This document shows positions 51,021-58,655 of a stretch of 64,000 bases of DNA, in pieces. Position numbers and translations under genes: made by a program. Position 1 is the first letter of the stretch. Every line of letters begins with the position of its first letter. The notes under the pieces were generated by a model, which did no database searches, was not told the origin of the DNA, and saw nothing but the letters and a program-made list of their open reading frames with translations. This stretch comes from Hymenobacter sp. BT559 (GTDB lineage Bacteria > Bacteroidota > Bacteroidia > Cytophagales > Hymenobacteraceae), in contig NZ_JAELXV010000010.1 of assembly GCF_016427535.1 (NCBI RefSeq), forward strand, positions 38,135-102,134, read 5' to 3'.

Positions 51021-51616
51021 AGCCGTTTACTCCTTATAGTATACTATTAGGTTCTTTTCAACTATTCTTGTAAATTACTACTATCTAGTCCGCCATACAA
51101 TCGAAGGCATTCAGAGGTGTAGATTATATGCAGCGTAGTACAACGGAACGGAAAAACAACAAACAGCGGAGCATAAAATAGCAAAAAATAGGGATTGTAC
51201 TTTTCTACTATTTTATGCTATTATTATAAGACAATTAGCTTACCTCCTCACAATTATTACTCCTGAATAAAGTCAGTACAATACCTAGACTCATTATCTC
51301 TAAACTATCGCAAGCTGAACTGACGCAATTATCTCGTTTATAAGATTGTCTCGTTTCTCCAATAGAACAGATAGTCGAGTTCATACACCTGGACCTACAT
51401 GATGCAGAATAAGGGGCGCAAAGCGATAAAAGGTAAAAAGTAAGTTTTAGACAGGTACCAAAACAACACCGAGACCTACCTCCAATCGGACTTTTCTTAG
51501 GCTAATAGACACCTTGTCGTGAGACAGGAACTCGACTTTGTCTGTACACCTGAATGCGGCCATGCTCAAGACCATGATAGAGTACCTACGTCGCCAAGGA
51601 AATAGTCGGGCTGATT
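51021..51616. other. AT-rich stretch after the iterons
   Basis: About 600 bp without a gene, AT-rich (possible DNA-unwinding region), with one inverted iteron at 51435-51455 (see separate entry). Confidence 0.4.
51435..51455 (-). repeat. isolated inverted iteron
   Basis: On the minus strand it reads CCTGTCTAAAACTTACTTTT, opposite to the array at 50737-51020. Confidence 0.7.
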
Positions 51617-52498
51617 ATGTGGAAACCAGTGGGAAAGGCTACATTGGCAAGCGACCTTTCCCCCATTAGTGGTCCATTATCGACGCCCCTGCCTGTATCC
51701 AGTGGCTGCAAGCCTATGTGCAGGAGTAGCGGACACCTGCAGCTTCGTCGGCCGCGCTACCTGGCAGCCCTGGCCGTGGCCAGTTGGCTGTTGTGGGGTA
51801 GTAGCCAACTGGCAGCTCAGCCGTCCACCATATCGCTGGCGGATACCACGGTCTTTGCCCAAGAAGTAGAAGCGCTCCGTCAGCGCTACCACATTCCGTC
51901 GCTTTCCGTGGGCCTTGTTCAGCAGAGCAAACTGGTATGGTACAAAGGTTTGGGCTATGCCGATGTTGAACACCAACTGTGACCTACCCCGCATACGGTG
52001 TATCACCTGGCCTCGCTGACCAAAAACCTTGGGATTATCGTGCTGCTGCAATTAGTGGAAGCAGGTAAAATCAAATTGGACCACCCGATGACCAAGTACT
52101 ACATTCACCTGGGACCCCGCTGGGAAAATGACCCGCGCATCCAACTCAAGCACTTGCTCACCTATATCGCGCAAAGAAATACGTTCAATAGCTTCCGACC
52201 GGGTTAAAGATTTGGCTACAACAGCGATAACTCCGCACAACTTCTTCAGCAGATGGAGCATGAATCGACTAAATCTTTTGGCTCCTTGCTGGTGCGTCAG
52301 GTGCTGCGGCCACTTAGCCTAGCCCATACCTCCCCTAATCTAGCAGATACCGTCAATTTTGTTTTAACCGGGTATGACCGCGCGGCCTATAGCCGATTAG
52401 TGGTCAAGCCCTGCGACTTTCGAAAAGGCCAACTCGTTGCCGTTTCTTATCCGACCTATTTTGGGTCATCCACGCACCTGTACGCCTGCAACAGGTAG
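51617..52498 (+). pseudogene. serine hydrolase with two nonsense codons
   Basis: One frame reads RQRYHIPSLSVGLVQQSKLVWY, YADVEHQL then TGA (51980-51982), HTVYHLASLTK (the SxxK nucleophile region), LLQLVEAGKIKLDHPMTKYY, then TAA (52205-52207), RFGYNSDN and further residues to about 52470. It is the class C beta-lactamase-like fold, related to the passenger at 43366-44850. The frame is continuous apart from the two stops. The C-terminus is lost where the transposase fragment begins. Start is probably near 51617, with a signal-like ALAVASWLLWGSSQLAAQ further in. Confidence 0.75.
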
Positions 52499-52532
52499 CG
52501 CAAACGCTACCTGTTGCAGGCGTACAGGTGCG
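52473..52532. repeat. 28-bp perfect inverted arms with 4-nt loop
   Basis: 52473-52500 and 52505-52532 are exactly complementary around the loop CAAA. The right arm is alignable to tnpA (in frame QTLPVAGVQVRAED), whereas the left arm has no such match. Confidence 0.85.
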
Positions 52533-52671
52533 CGCCGAAGACTAGACCTGACTCTCGCCCGCTCGCTACGAGCACAGCAACCGCCTGGGCAAGTACACCT
52601 TCCCCAGTCAGGTAGAAGTAAAGCCCAACGGGCTGCGCAGCGTGCGAAAGCCATCGGAAGCAGCCCAGTGA
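52501..52671 (+). pseudogene. 3' end of a Tn3-type transposase gene
   Basis: In one frame from 52501: QTLPVAGVQVRAED, two stops, then LSPARYEHSNRLGKYTFPSQ and VEVKPNGLRSVRKP, ending at TGA 52669-52671. It matches the C-terminus of the transposase of 45625-48588 with several differences. It is joined directly to the serine hydrolase pseudogene, as if most of tnpA and tnpR were deleted. Confidence 0.8.
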
Positions 52672-52674
52672 GGG

Positions 52675-52711
52675 CTTAGTAATTTTATCACCCCGCTGCC
52701 ATAAGAAGGCC
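52675..52711 (-). repeat. degenerate right terminal inverted repeat
   Basis: Ends in CCATAAGAAGGCC and matches the repeat at 48584-48622 except for a 2-bp loss and a few substitutions. It shows that 51617-52711 is the rest of a second, older transposon. Confidence 0.7.
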
Positions 52712-52721
52712 AAACACCAAT

Positions 52722-52880
52722 TTGGTCCACATCTGCATATCTAAGTGCCAGCCCACGACCCGCCGCGAGCAAGCGTCACTCCAACTGACCAGGTACTACC
52801 AGCGGCAAGTAAGTGATGTCATCCACCCAGACCTAGTTAGGTTGCGTAGGCACAGGCCGACCCAGCAGCCGGTTTTCAGT
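52722..52880 (-). pseudogene. IS3-family orfB remnant
   Basis: On the minus strand one frame reads TENRLLGRPVPTQPN-stop-VWVDDITYLPLV, the classical first-Asp region of the IS3-family DDE domain, and the next frame reads DACSRRVVGWHLDMQM. A stop (CTA at 52833-52835 on the + strand) and a frameshift interrupt it. The upstream half of the gene was not found with certainty (sequence to 53165 may hold more). Confidence 0.65.
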
Positions 52881-53293
52881 CACCGCGGCGACCAGGTCGA
52901 GCTACATCATGCGCTGGGGGGGCCATGCCGCCAGCATAGCACGTAAACGCCTGCTGCGCGGCCGGCTGCCAGCCAAGAACTGGTGGCGTACTGGCAGCCC
53001 GTCAGTGATGCTATCTGCTGCAACTCACGCCTAGCACCCGGCACAGGTAGCTTATCGTCCACGCATCCACCTGGATGCTGACGAGCAATATGCTCCGGCG
53101 GCCACTTAGTACACACACTCGGCTTTGAAGGCAGACGGACCTTCAACTACTTTCTTGTCGAGCATGGGCAAAGGAAATTAAGACTGCTTTCTATCCATTC
53201 CAGCTAAACTACCTCAGAAAGCATCAACACATTCATAATTTGGTATGGTTTTTGTTAATAATCGTGCCAAATTTCGTGTTTAAAAATATTTGT

Positions 53294-53315
53294 AATAAAG
53301 TAAGGTTTAGACAAG
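53294..53315 (-). repeat. single inverted iteron upstream of the second rep gene
   Basis: On the minus strand CTTGTCTAAACCTTACTTTA, close to the CCTGTCTAAACCTTACTTTA units at 50737 and 50815. It is the only one within 900 bp of the second initiator gene. An AT-rich stretch of repeated TTTTAA lies between it and the start. Confidence 0.7.
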
Positions 53316-53465
53316 TGCGTTGGCAGATACATAATTAAGAGTTAAAAAATGTTTTAATACTTGTTTAACAGTGTTTTAAATATAATGCTAACAGCTATAA
53401 ATTTTCTGGCTTACCATTTGTTGGCCGAGGGTATTCCATAATCAACAACCCCTCTACTATCTCCC

Positions 53466-54620
53466 GTGGCCGATAATCATCCTAGTCGCTCTGTTCCTCT
53501 ACTGAAACTTGATTTGCAATACATTCCAGAATACCTGGGAGAAGTTAAGCAGCACTGGCATGTCACGTTCGCTCGCCAGAAGAAAATTTCAGTCTATAGC
53601 AAGCGTATTCTTGCCCGGGTTATTGACCAGATACGAGAGGACGACTATCAGCTGCGAAATTTTTATCAATTACACATTGCCGCCATTCTGGAGGGTACCG
53701 ATGTAGACGCTACCACAGCCTACGCCAAAATCAAGGGCGCTCTCCACGAATTAGCCGACGTGAAGTGGGAGTTTGAGAGCATTGACCATAAAGAGTGGTA
53801 TTTCCGGCACCTCTTGGACACCACTAAAGAGCAGCGGGTAGGATATAAGAATGGTATTATCACGATTCTGCTCAACCCGCAACTCGCCCCCTATCTGGTA
53901 AAAGCTGCTCATGACAGCCGCTTTCCGCTCTACGGCTACCTGAATTTGAAAAGCTGGTACAGTATGCGGTTCTTCGAAATGCTAGCCGCCTGGCAGGACA
54001 AAGGCTACTGGGAAGTGTCCGTCGATGATTACCGCCAGTATATGGACTGCTGGCACGAGGTCGACAAGCGCGGACAAGTGGTAAAAGATAAGCTGGGTAA
54101 ACCAGTAATGAGGTATCCCACTACCCCACTACTGATTGAGAATACTATAGAAGGAGCACTTAAAGAATTGACAGATACCGATTTTGAGTTTGCCTTTATC
54201 CCCGTCTATGAGACAGGGCGCCTCACTAAGGGCCGCAAAAAGATTATCCGGTTTCGGTTTGAGTTAAAGAAAAAAAATCCCCTCACAGCAGTACCCGACG
54301 CCTGGTTACAAGACTACGCTACCAGCGATATTATTCAGCAGCTACGAGACTGGCAGATCATGGATGGGAATATAACCAGGTACGCACCCGTTCTCCGACG
54401 AGAGGGCACATTAGTACTACTCCAGGCCTGGGAGCGCAAGCGCCGCTCCAGACACCCTATCACTGATAAAACCAACTACTGCAATGCAGCCTTTATACGG
54501 GCAGGCAAACAAGCGCTGGAGGATGCCAAGCAACGTAACAGCGCCGAAAAGGTGGAAGCGGAAATGTTGATTATGCAGGCGTTTATGCGCAATAAGCTTA
54601 AAGCAGATTCTCTATCCTAG
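53466..54620 (+). CDS. second RepB/Rep_3-type replication initiator
   Basis: 384 residues from GTG 53466. Same domain layout as the initiator at 49451-50593: SVYSKRILARVIDQIRED, EGTDVDATTAYAKIKGAL, YLNLKSWYSMRFFEMLAAW. Identical DNA runs (71 nt at 53754-53824 and 86 nt at 53988-54073) alternate with diverged segments. It is divergent from the first rep gene, and only one iteron lies nearby, so it may act on the shared iterons or be redundant. Confidence 0.88.
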   Translation: MADNHPSRSVPLLKLDLQYIPEYLGEVKQHWHVTFARQKKISVYSKRILARVIDQIREDDYQLRNFYQLHIAAILEGTDVDATTAYAKIKGALHELADVKWEFESIDHKEWYFRHLLDTTKEQRVGYKNGIITILLNPQLAPYLVKAAHDSRFPLYGYLNLKSWYSMRFFEMLAAWQDKGYWEVSVDDYRQYMDCWHEVDKRGQVVKDKLGKPVMRYPTTPLLIENTIEGALKELTDTDFEFAFIPVYETGRLTKGRKKIIRFRFELKKKNPLTAVPDAWLQDYATSDIIQQLRDWQIMDGNITRYAPVLRREGTLVLLQAWERKRRSRHPITDKTNYCNAAFIRAGKQALEDAKQRNSAEKVEAEMLIMQAFMRNKLKADSLS

Positions 54621-54651
54621 TACTTCATCGCACTAATCAGGTAGCAGGGCA

Positions 54652-54867
54652 ATGCGCAAAGACACGACCTGCAGCCGCCTTGAGCCCGGCACCAGCAATA
54701 TCTATTCAAGGCTTTCGGCCGCTGCCCGAGGCTACCTGCTCAACTACTGCGGAAAAGAAACAGAGAACCTCCCACTGAGCGTTATAGTCGACTACGTCAT
54801 TTTTCAATCCACTCTAGCTCTTTGTCCACTAACACGTGACCACCTCAGTCGGTGGCAGCGCGGATAA
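54652..54867 (+). CDS. small hypothetical protein
   Basis: 71 residues, ATG 54652, 31 bp after the initiator gene on the same strand. Sequence has SRLSAAARGYLLNYCGKE then LPLSVIVDYVIFQ; it is mildly amphipathic with no known motif. The start has no ribosome-binding site. It may be a real plasmid gene, or chance. Confidence 0.35.
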   Translation: MRKDTTCSRLEPGTSNIYSRLSAAARGYLLNYCGKETENLPLSVIVDYVIFQSTLALCPLTRDHLSRWQRG

Positions 54868-55001
54868 ATGGCACCCGGTGTGCGGTAAAAAGCGTATGCG
54901 TAGCAGTGGATATCGACCTAAACTATAACTTATAAAAGCTTTAGTTTGATTGTTTCCTTAATGCGGGAAAACGGGCGATTTTGGCATGTAATTTGGCCCT
55001 C

Positions 55002-55748
55002 ATGCAAAGGGTACTAGCCATTTCAAATCGTAAGGGTGGGGTCGGCAAGACTACCTCCGCTATCAATATCGCGGCAGGTTTAGCCCGTCTGGGACATCGG
55101 GTGGTGCTGATAGACCTAGATCCCCAGGTGAATGCCAGCCGCGGGCTGGGTGTAACCGGGGTTGACGTTACTCTGCACGGCGCGCTGCTGGGAGAGCACC
55201 CCCTGAAGGCACATGCCACGCAGATGCCCAACCTGGTGGTAGTAGCCGGCTCGGAGGCCCTTTCGGGGCTGGAGCAATTGACCAGTGGGGTACCCAACCG
55301 AGAATATTTGCTGCGTACGCTGCTGACTCCCTGGCGGGAGCGGTGTGCGTTCGTGGTATTGGATTGCCCTCCCTCCCTGGACCTGCTTACCGTTAACGCC
55401 TACGCATGCGCCACGGAGCTCTATATCCCGCTGGAAGGACAACTTTACGCTGCCGACGGGGTAAGCAAAGTCCTCGACCTAGTCGCCAGAATCCGGCAGC
55501 GGCTGAATCCGCAGCTGCAAGTTAAGGGGATGTTCTTCACGCGGTTCGATAAGCGCAAAATCCTGCGTCGGGAAACGGCCGAAGAACTCCGCAGCCAGTA
55601 CCCAGACCTGGTGCTCACGACCGTTATCCGGGAAAGCATCTTGCTGGGGGAAGCTCCGCACTTAGGGCAGGATATCTTCAGCTACGCGCCGGAGAGTGCG
55701 GGGGCGGTAGATTACGCAGCCTTGGTGCAGGAAATACTAGTACGCTAG
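55002..55748 (+). CDS. ParA-family partition ATPase, second copy
   Basis: 248 residues from ATG 55002 (MQRVLAISNRKGGVGKTT). Deviant Walker A KGGVGKT (11-17), A' VVLIDLDPQVNAS and Walker B FVVLDCPPSLDLL. It has the short ParA form. A second RHH-type partner follows after 14 bp. It is only distantly like the ParA at 42005-42790, so the two partition systems come from different replicons. Confidence 0.92.
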   Translation: MQRVLAISNRKGGVGKTTSAINIAAGLARLGHRVVLIDLDPQVNASRGLGVTGVDVTLHGALLGEHPLKAHATQMPNLVVVAGSEALSGLEQLTSGVPNREYLLRTLLTPWRERCAFVVLDCPPSLDLLTVNAYACATELYIPLEGQLYAADGVSKVLDLVARIRQRLNPQLQVKGMFFTRFDKRKILRRETAEELRSQYPDLVLTTVIRESILLGEAPHLGQDIFSYAPESAGAVDYAALVQEILVR

Positions 55749-55762
55749 CCTCCTTACGAACG

Positions 55763-56416
55763 ATGGCCAAGTCATTCAAGCAACTGCCAACGCTGCCCCA
55801 GCGGGTGGTACCAGCGCCGACAACAGGACGGGATTTTCTGGACTTGCTCAACGAGCCAGCCGGGGGACTAACTGCCCCGCAAGTGGGTAGTCCGTCCCCC
55901 GTAACAAAACCAAGCGAGGTTGTAGTACCAGGTAACCCTAGATTACCTACGCCGGCTGGTGAGACTGGTAAGTTAGGTAACACGGCCAAACCAGGTAAGC
56001 GCGTCCACAAACCCCGGTCAGCCAATACCTCTCGCACGGCCGGTGGCACGACAGACTTCAGCAGCACAAACGATGAGGCCGTGGCCGAAGACAGGTCGGC
56101 TTTGCCACCGATAGTTACCCAGCTACCTGAGGCAGGAGATGCGCGCCAGACGTTCGTGGTACGCCGGCACCTGTTAGAGCAGATGCGCGATTACGTGCAT
56201 GCTCGCCGGGCTAAGGGAGACTACGCGTACTCCCAAAAACAGGCGCTGGAGGAAGCCCTCCTCGAATTCCTGGCCGCCCGGGAGCCAGCTCAGCCGCGCC
56301 CGCCGGAAGCCCACGAACGGGAGCAGCAATTTCGGGTACGCGTGCGGGAAGGTCGGCAGCGTAATGCGACGATGGAACCCTCGGCTCAGAACTCTCCGAA
56401 GTCAGGCACCAGCTAG
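55763..56416 (+). CDS. RHH-type partition partner, second copy
   Basis: 217 residues. The N-terminal ~120 residues are Pro/Gly/Thr-rich and unstructured. The C-terminal TFVVRRHLLEQMRDYVH and the helix KQALEEALLEFLAARE look like a ribbon-helix-helix. GGTAAC/GGTAAG words, the unit of the repeats downstream, also occur inside the gene at 55931, 55967, 55976 and 55994. Partition role inferred from the preceding ParA. Confidence 0.6.
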   Translation: MAKSFKQLPTLPQRVVPAPTTGRDFLDLLNEPAGGLTAPQVGSPSPVTKPSEVVVPGNPRLPTPAGETGKLGNTAKPGKRVHKPRSANTSRTAGGTTDFSSTNDEAVAEDRSALPPIVTQLPEAGDARQTFVVRRHLLEQMRDYVHARRAKGDYAYSQKQALEEALLEFLAAREPAQPRPPEAHEREQQFRVRVREGRQRNATMEPSAQNSPKSGTS

Positions 56417-57542
56417 GTGACGGAAGATTACTACTTAGTAAGGTCCTGCAAGCTGGACTGGGACATGGTAGAATGGGGGTGGCGCCTATCGTTTCACACG
56501 AGAGGGCTGGTTCATGCAGGATAGCGGTAGCCGCGTGAACCAGATGCAGCGATTGGTTTCCATGTGTGCGCAGTAGGCCGAGCAGTTCAAACGACGTTGC
56601 TTTCAATCGGCTAATAGGTAACACAGGTAAGCTGACGCTCAGAAGTGCAAGACTAAATCTAGTAACACAGGTAATGTAATCTTCCCTGGCTTACCAATTA
56701 GCGTTTATTTGGTAGCTAATGAGTTGGTAACACTGGTAAGCCAATCCAACCTAGCTTATAAAAAGATTTGGGTTGACCACATATGCAGGCTCCTTGGGTA
56801 CGGTGACTGAGATGAGTCACGAAGTATCCAACAATCAAAACTGACTGGCTGATTAGCGAAAGGCAGCTAGACTAAAGCAAATGAGTGGCTATGTATTCAT
56901 TAGGACTGTTCTGAGCATCGCAAATACATGTAACGGTAATATTTGTGGGCGCATTATCCTGCGTGTCAAGAAGGCAGCTTTCCGGAGGTTTTAAAGCCGT
57001 TGGCCTTGAAGACTAACAAAGGGGCGCACTAGAGTAAGAGCGGAAAACAACGCTGAGGTCGGGCGGTCGAAATTTTAGCAGGTTGGGGTGTCTCAGAATA
57101 CGGGTGTTTAAACGCAATTGAGGCAATTTTTGAGCAAGGTTAGCTTATGGTCAAGCTGACGTGCAGCTTCTACTAATCTTAGCCTAAACTACTGACATAA
57201 TGAGACAAGATAGCTCATGTTTAATAGTCGAATGGGCTCATCGTTGTCTTGCGTTTTTGATATAGCGCGGCCTCTTCATACAGCTGAGACATTTTATAGA
57301 GAGCCTGCTGACAAGTATTCACTAGTAATATTTGGACCAAAATTTTACCAAATCTGAAGTAATAAAATCATGTGAAATGAGAAGTGTAATGAGGGTGTTT
57401 GTATTAAAGTAATTAATTATTAAATATTTTATAAATTATGATTTTGTTAAAGGATTTTTATTGATGGAATAGGAGATATCAACTCTGCTTACTTAACTTG
57501 AGAACAACATAGGATTTTGCACTCAGCGAAGAAGTAGAAATT
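56417..57542. other. gene-free stretch, in part AT-rich
   Basis: Besides the repeats at 56617-56740 nothing with coding potential is seen. The last 250 bp are AT-rich. Confidence 0.45.
56617..56740 (+). repeat. three copies of a 15-bp repeat, possible second centromere or iteron
   Basis: GGTAACACWGGTAAG occurs at 56617-56631, 56661-56675 (first and last base differ) and 56726-56740; GCTTACC at 56689-56695 is an inverted half. Spacing is 44 and 65 bp. It lies 200 bp after the second partition operon. Confidence 0.65.
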
Positions 57543-57983
57543 ATGAAAACGACGACAGCAATATGTGGCTACTGTAGTAAACAGTACGAGCAGAAAAGGG
57601 ACACCAGTAAGTTTTGCTCAGATGCTTGTCGTTCGAAATCTCATAAGAGAGAGAAGAAAGCAGCGGTAACCAGTACGCCAGTGGAGGAGGTATCCGCTTC
57701 TGAGCAACCCTGGGCACCCACACGAAGAGAGAGCGTACTGAACAAGATTATCAGAGATTCGGATATTTGCTTGTGGAAAATCGAGGACCTGGCGGAGAAG
57801 CTGGAAAGGTGCCCAATCGTCGACGAAATAATAGCGCTCACCAAACAAGCCACCAGTAACGCGTTTCATAACGAGGTCAGAATGGAAGTTGAGGGGTTCG
57901 ATATGACTCAGCGGATGTATAACTGGGACGCTTTCGAGGCAAGGACTGGGCTAGTAGTTCCACATAAGAAGCTACCCCTGTAG
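57543..57983 (+). CDS. hypothetical protein with N-terminal zinc finger
   Basis: 146 residues. CGYCSKQYEQ...KFCSDACRSKSHKR in the first 35 residues is a four-Cys treble-clef-like (FCS-type) finger. The rest is helical and charged, without a family I know. It stands alone in front of the oriT-like region and the mobilisation genes on the same strand, which suggests a plasmid role, perhaps DNA binding. Confidence 0.6.
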   Translation: MKTTTAICGYCSKQYEQKRDTSKFCSDACRSKSHKREKKAAVTSTPVEEVSASEQPWAPTRRESVLNKIIRDSDICLWKIEDLAEKLERCPIVDEIIALTKQATSNAFHNEVRMEVEGFDMTQRMYNWDAFEARTGLVVPHKKLPL

Positions 57984-58009
57984 TGAGTCGGAAGCAGCGC
58001 GAACGGTAA

Positions 58010-58157
58010 GGGAACGCAACTTGGAGAATATGGAAAGAACGGTAAATAACGTAGCCAGACGATAGGCAGTGGGGGAGGGGCAATGTTGTGTTCTGCCTTG
58101 CAGAACTTACGAGTTAGCGTTCTTGCGTTGCGTTCCCGCTCCGGAACGCTAACTCGT
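58010..58157 (+). other. oriT-like cluster of inverted repeats
   Basis: ACGAGTTAGCGTTC (58109-58122) pairs with GAACGCTAACTCGT (58144-58157); GTTCTG/CAGAAC (58090-58106) precedes it; GGGAACGCAAC (58010-58020) is complementary to GTTGCGTTCCC (58127-58137); and GCGTTCC/GGAACGC gives another stem inside. Such alternative stems just upstream of the accessory and relaxase genes are usual in MOBP-type origins of transfer. The nick site is not identified. Confidence 0.6.
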
Positions 58158-58209
58158 GCCACCTCCCATCCTTTCAGAAACCACAGTAGTTACACCCCTT
58201 ACAGAACGC

Positions 58210-58641
58210 ATGAGCAACGCTACCAGCGAAGACAAAACAGGCGGCCGCAAGCATCCCCGCAAGGCAGTCTATGAGCGTGACCCAAACGCACTGGATAAGC
58301 CACCGACGAAGCCGAAGCATCTGGTGCACGGAAAAAACTTCACCCTTCGCTTTACCCAAAGTGAGTGGGACGGCATTGTGTTGAAGGCTACGTTAGCCGG
58401 CGATACCCCCACGGCCATTGTGCGGGCCGGCACACTAGGATTAGAGTTACGCGCCGTCCTGAGCCGGGTGTGGACGCAGGAAGAGCGGGTCGACTACCGG
58501 GCGCTCGTCAAGGCGGCAAACAACTTTAATGAGCAGTCCAAGCGCGAGGACCTGGACCCGTACGAGCGAAGCCAATTGCAGACGCTGTACGCGGAGATGC
58601 TACGATTGCTGGCTGAACTGGTGCCAGCCAGAATAGAATAA
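58210..58641 (+). CDS. relaxosome accessory protein, RHH-type (MobC-like)
   Basis: 143 residues from ATG 58210 (MSNATSEDKTGG). Basic N-terminus, then FTLRFTQSEWDGIVLKATLAG and PTAIVRAGTLGLEL, a ribbon-helix-helix of the MobC type that bends DNA at oriT. It lies 14 bp before the relaxase gene and 50 bp after the inverted repeats. Confidence 0.75.
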   Translation: MSNATSEDKTGGRKHPRKAVYERDPNALDKPPTKPKHLVHGKNFTLRFTQSEWDGIVLKATLAGDTPTAIVRAGTLGLELRAVLSRVWTQEERVDYRALVKAANNFNEQSKREDLDPYERSQLQTLYAEMLRLLAELVPARIE

Positions 58642-58655
58642 AAGAAAGATGCGCT

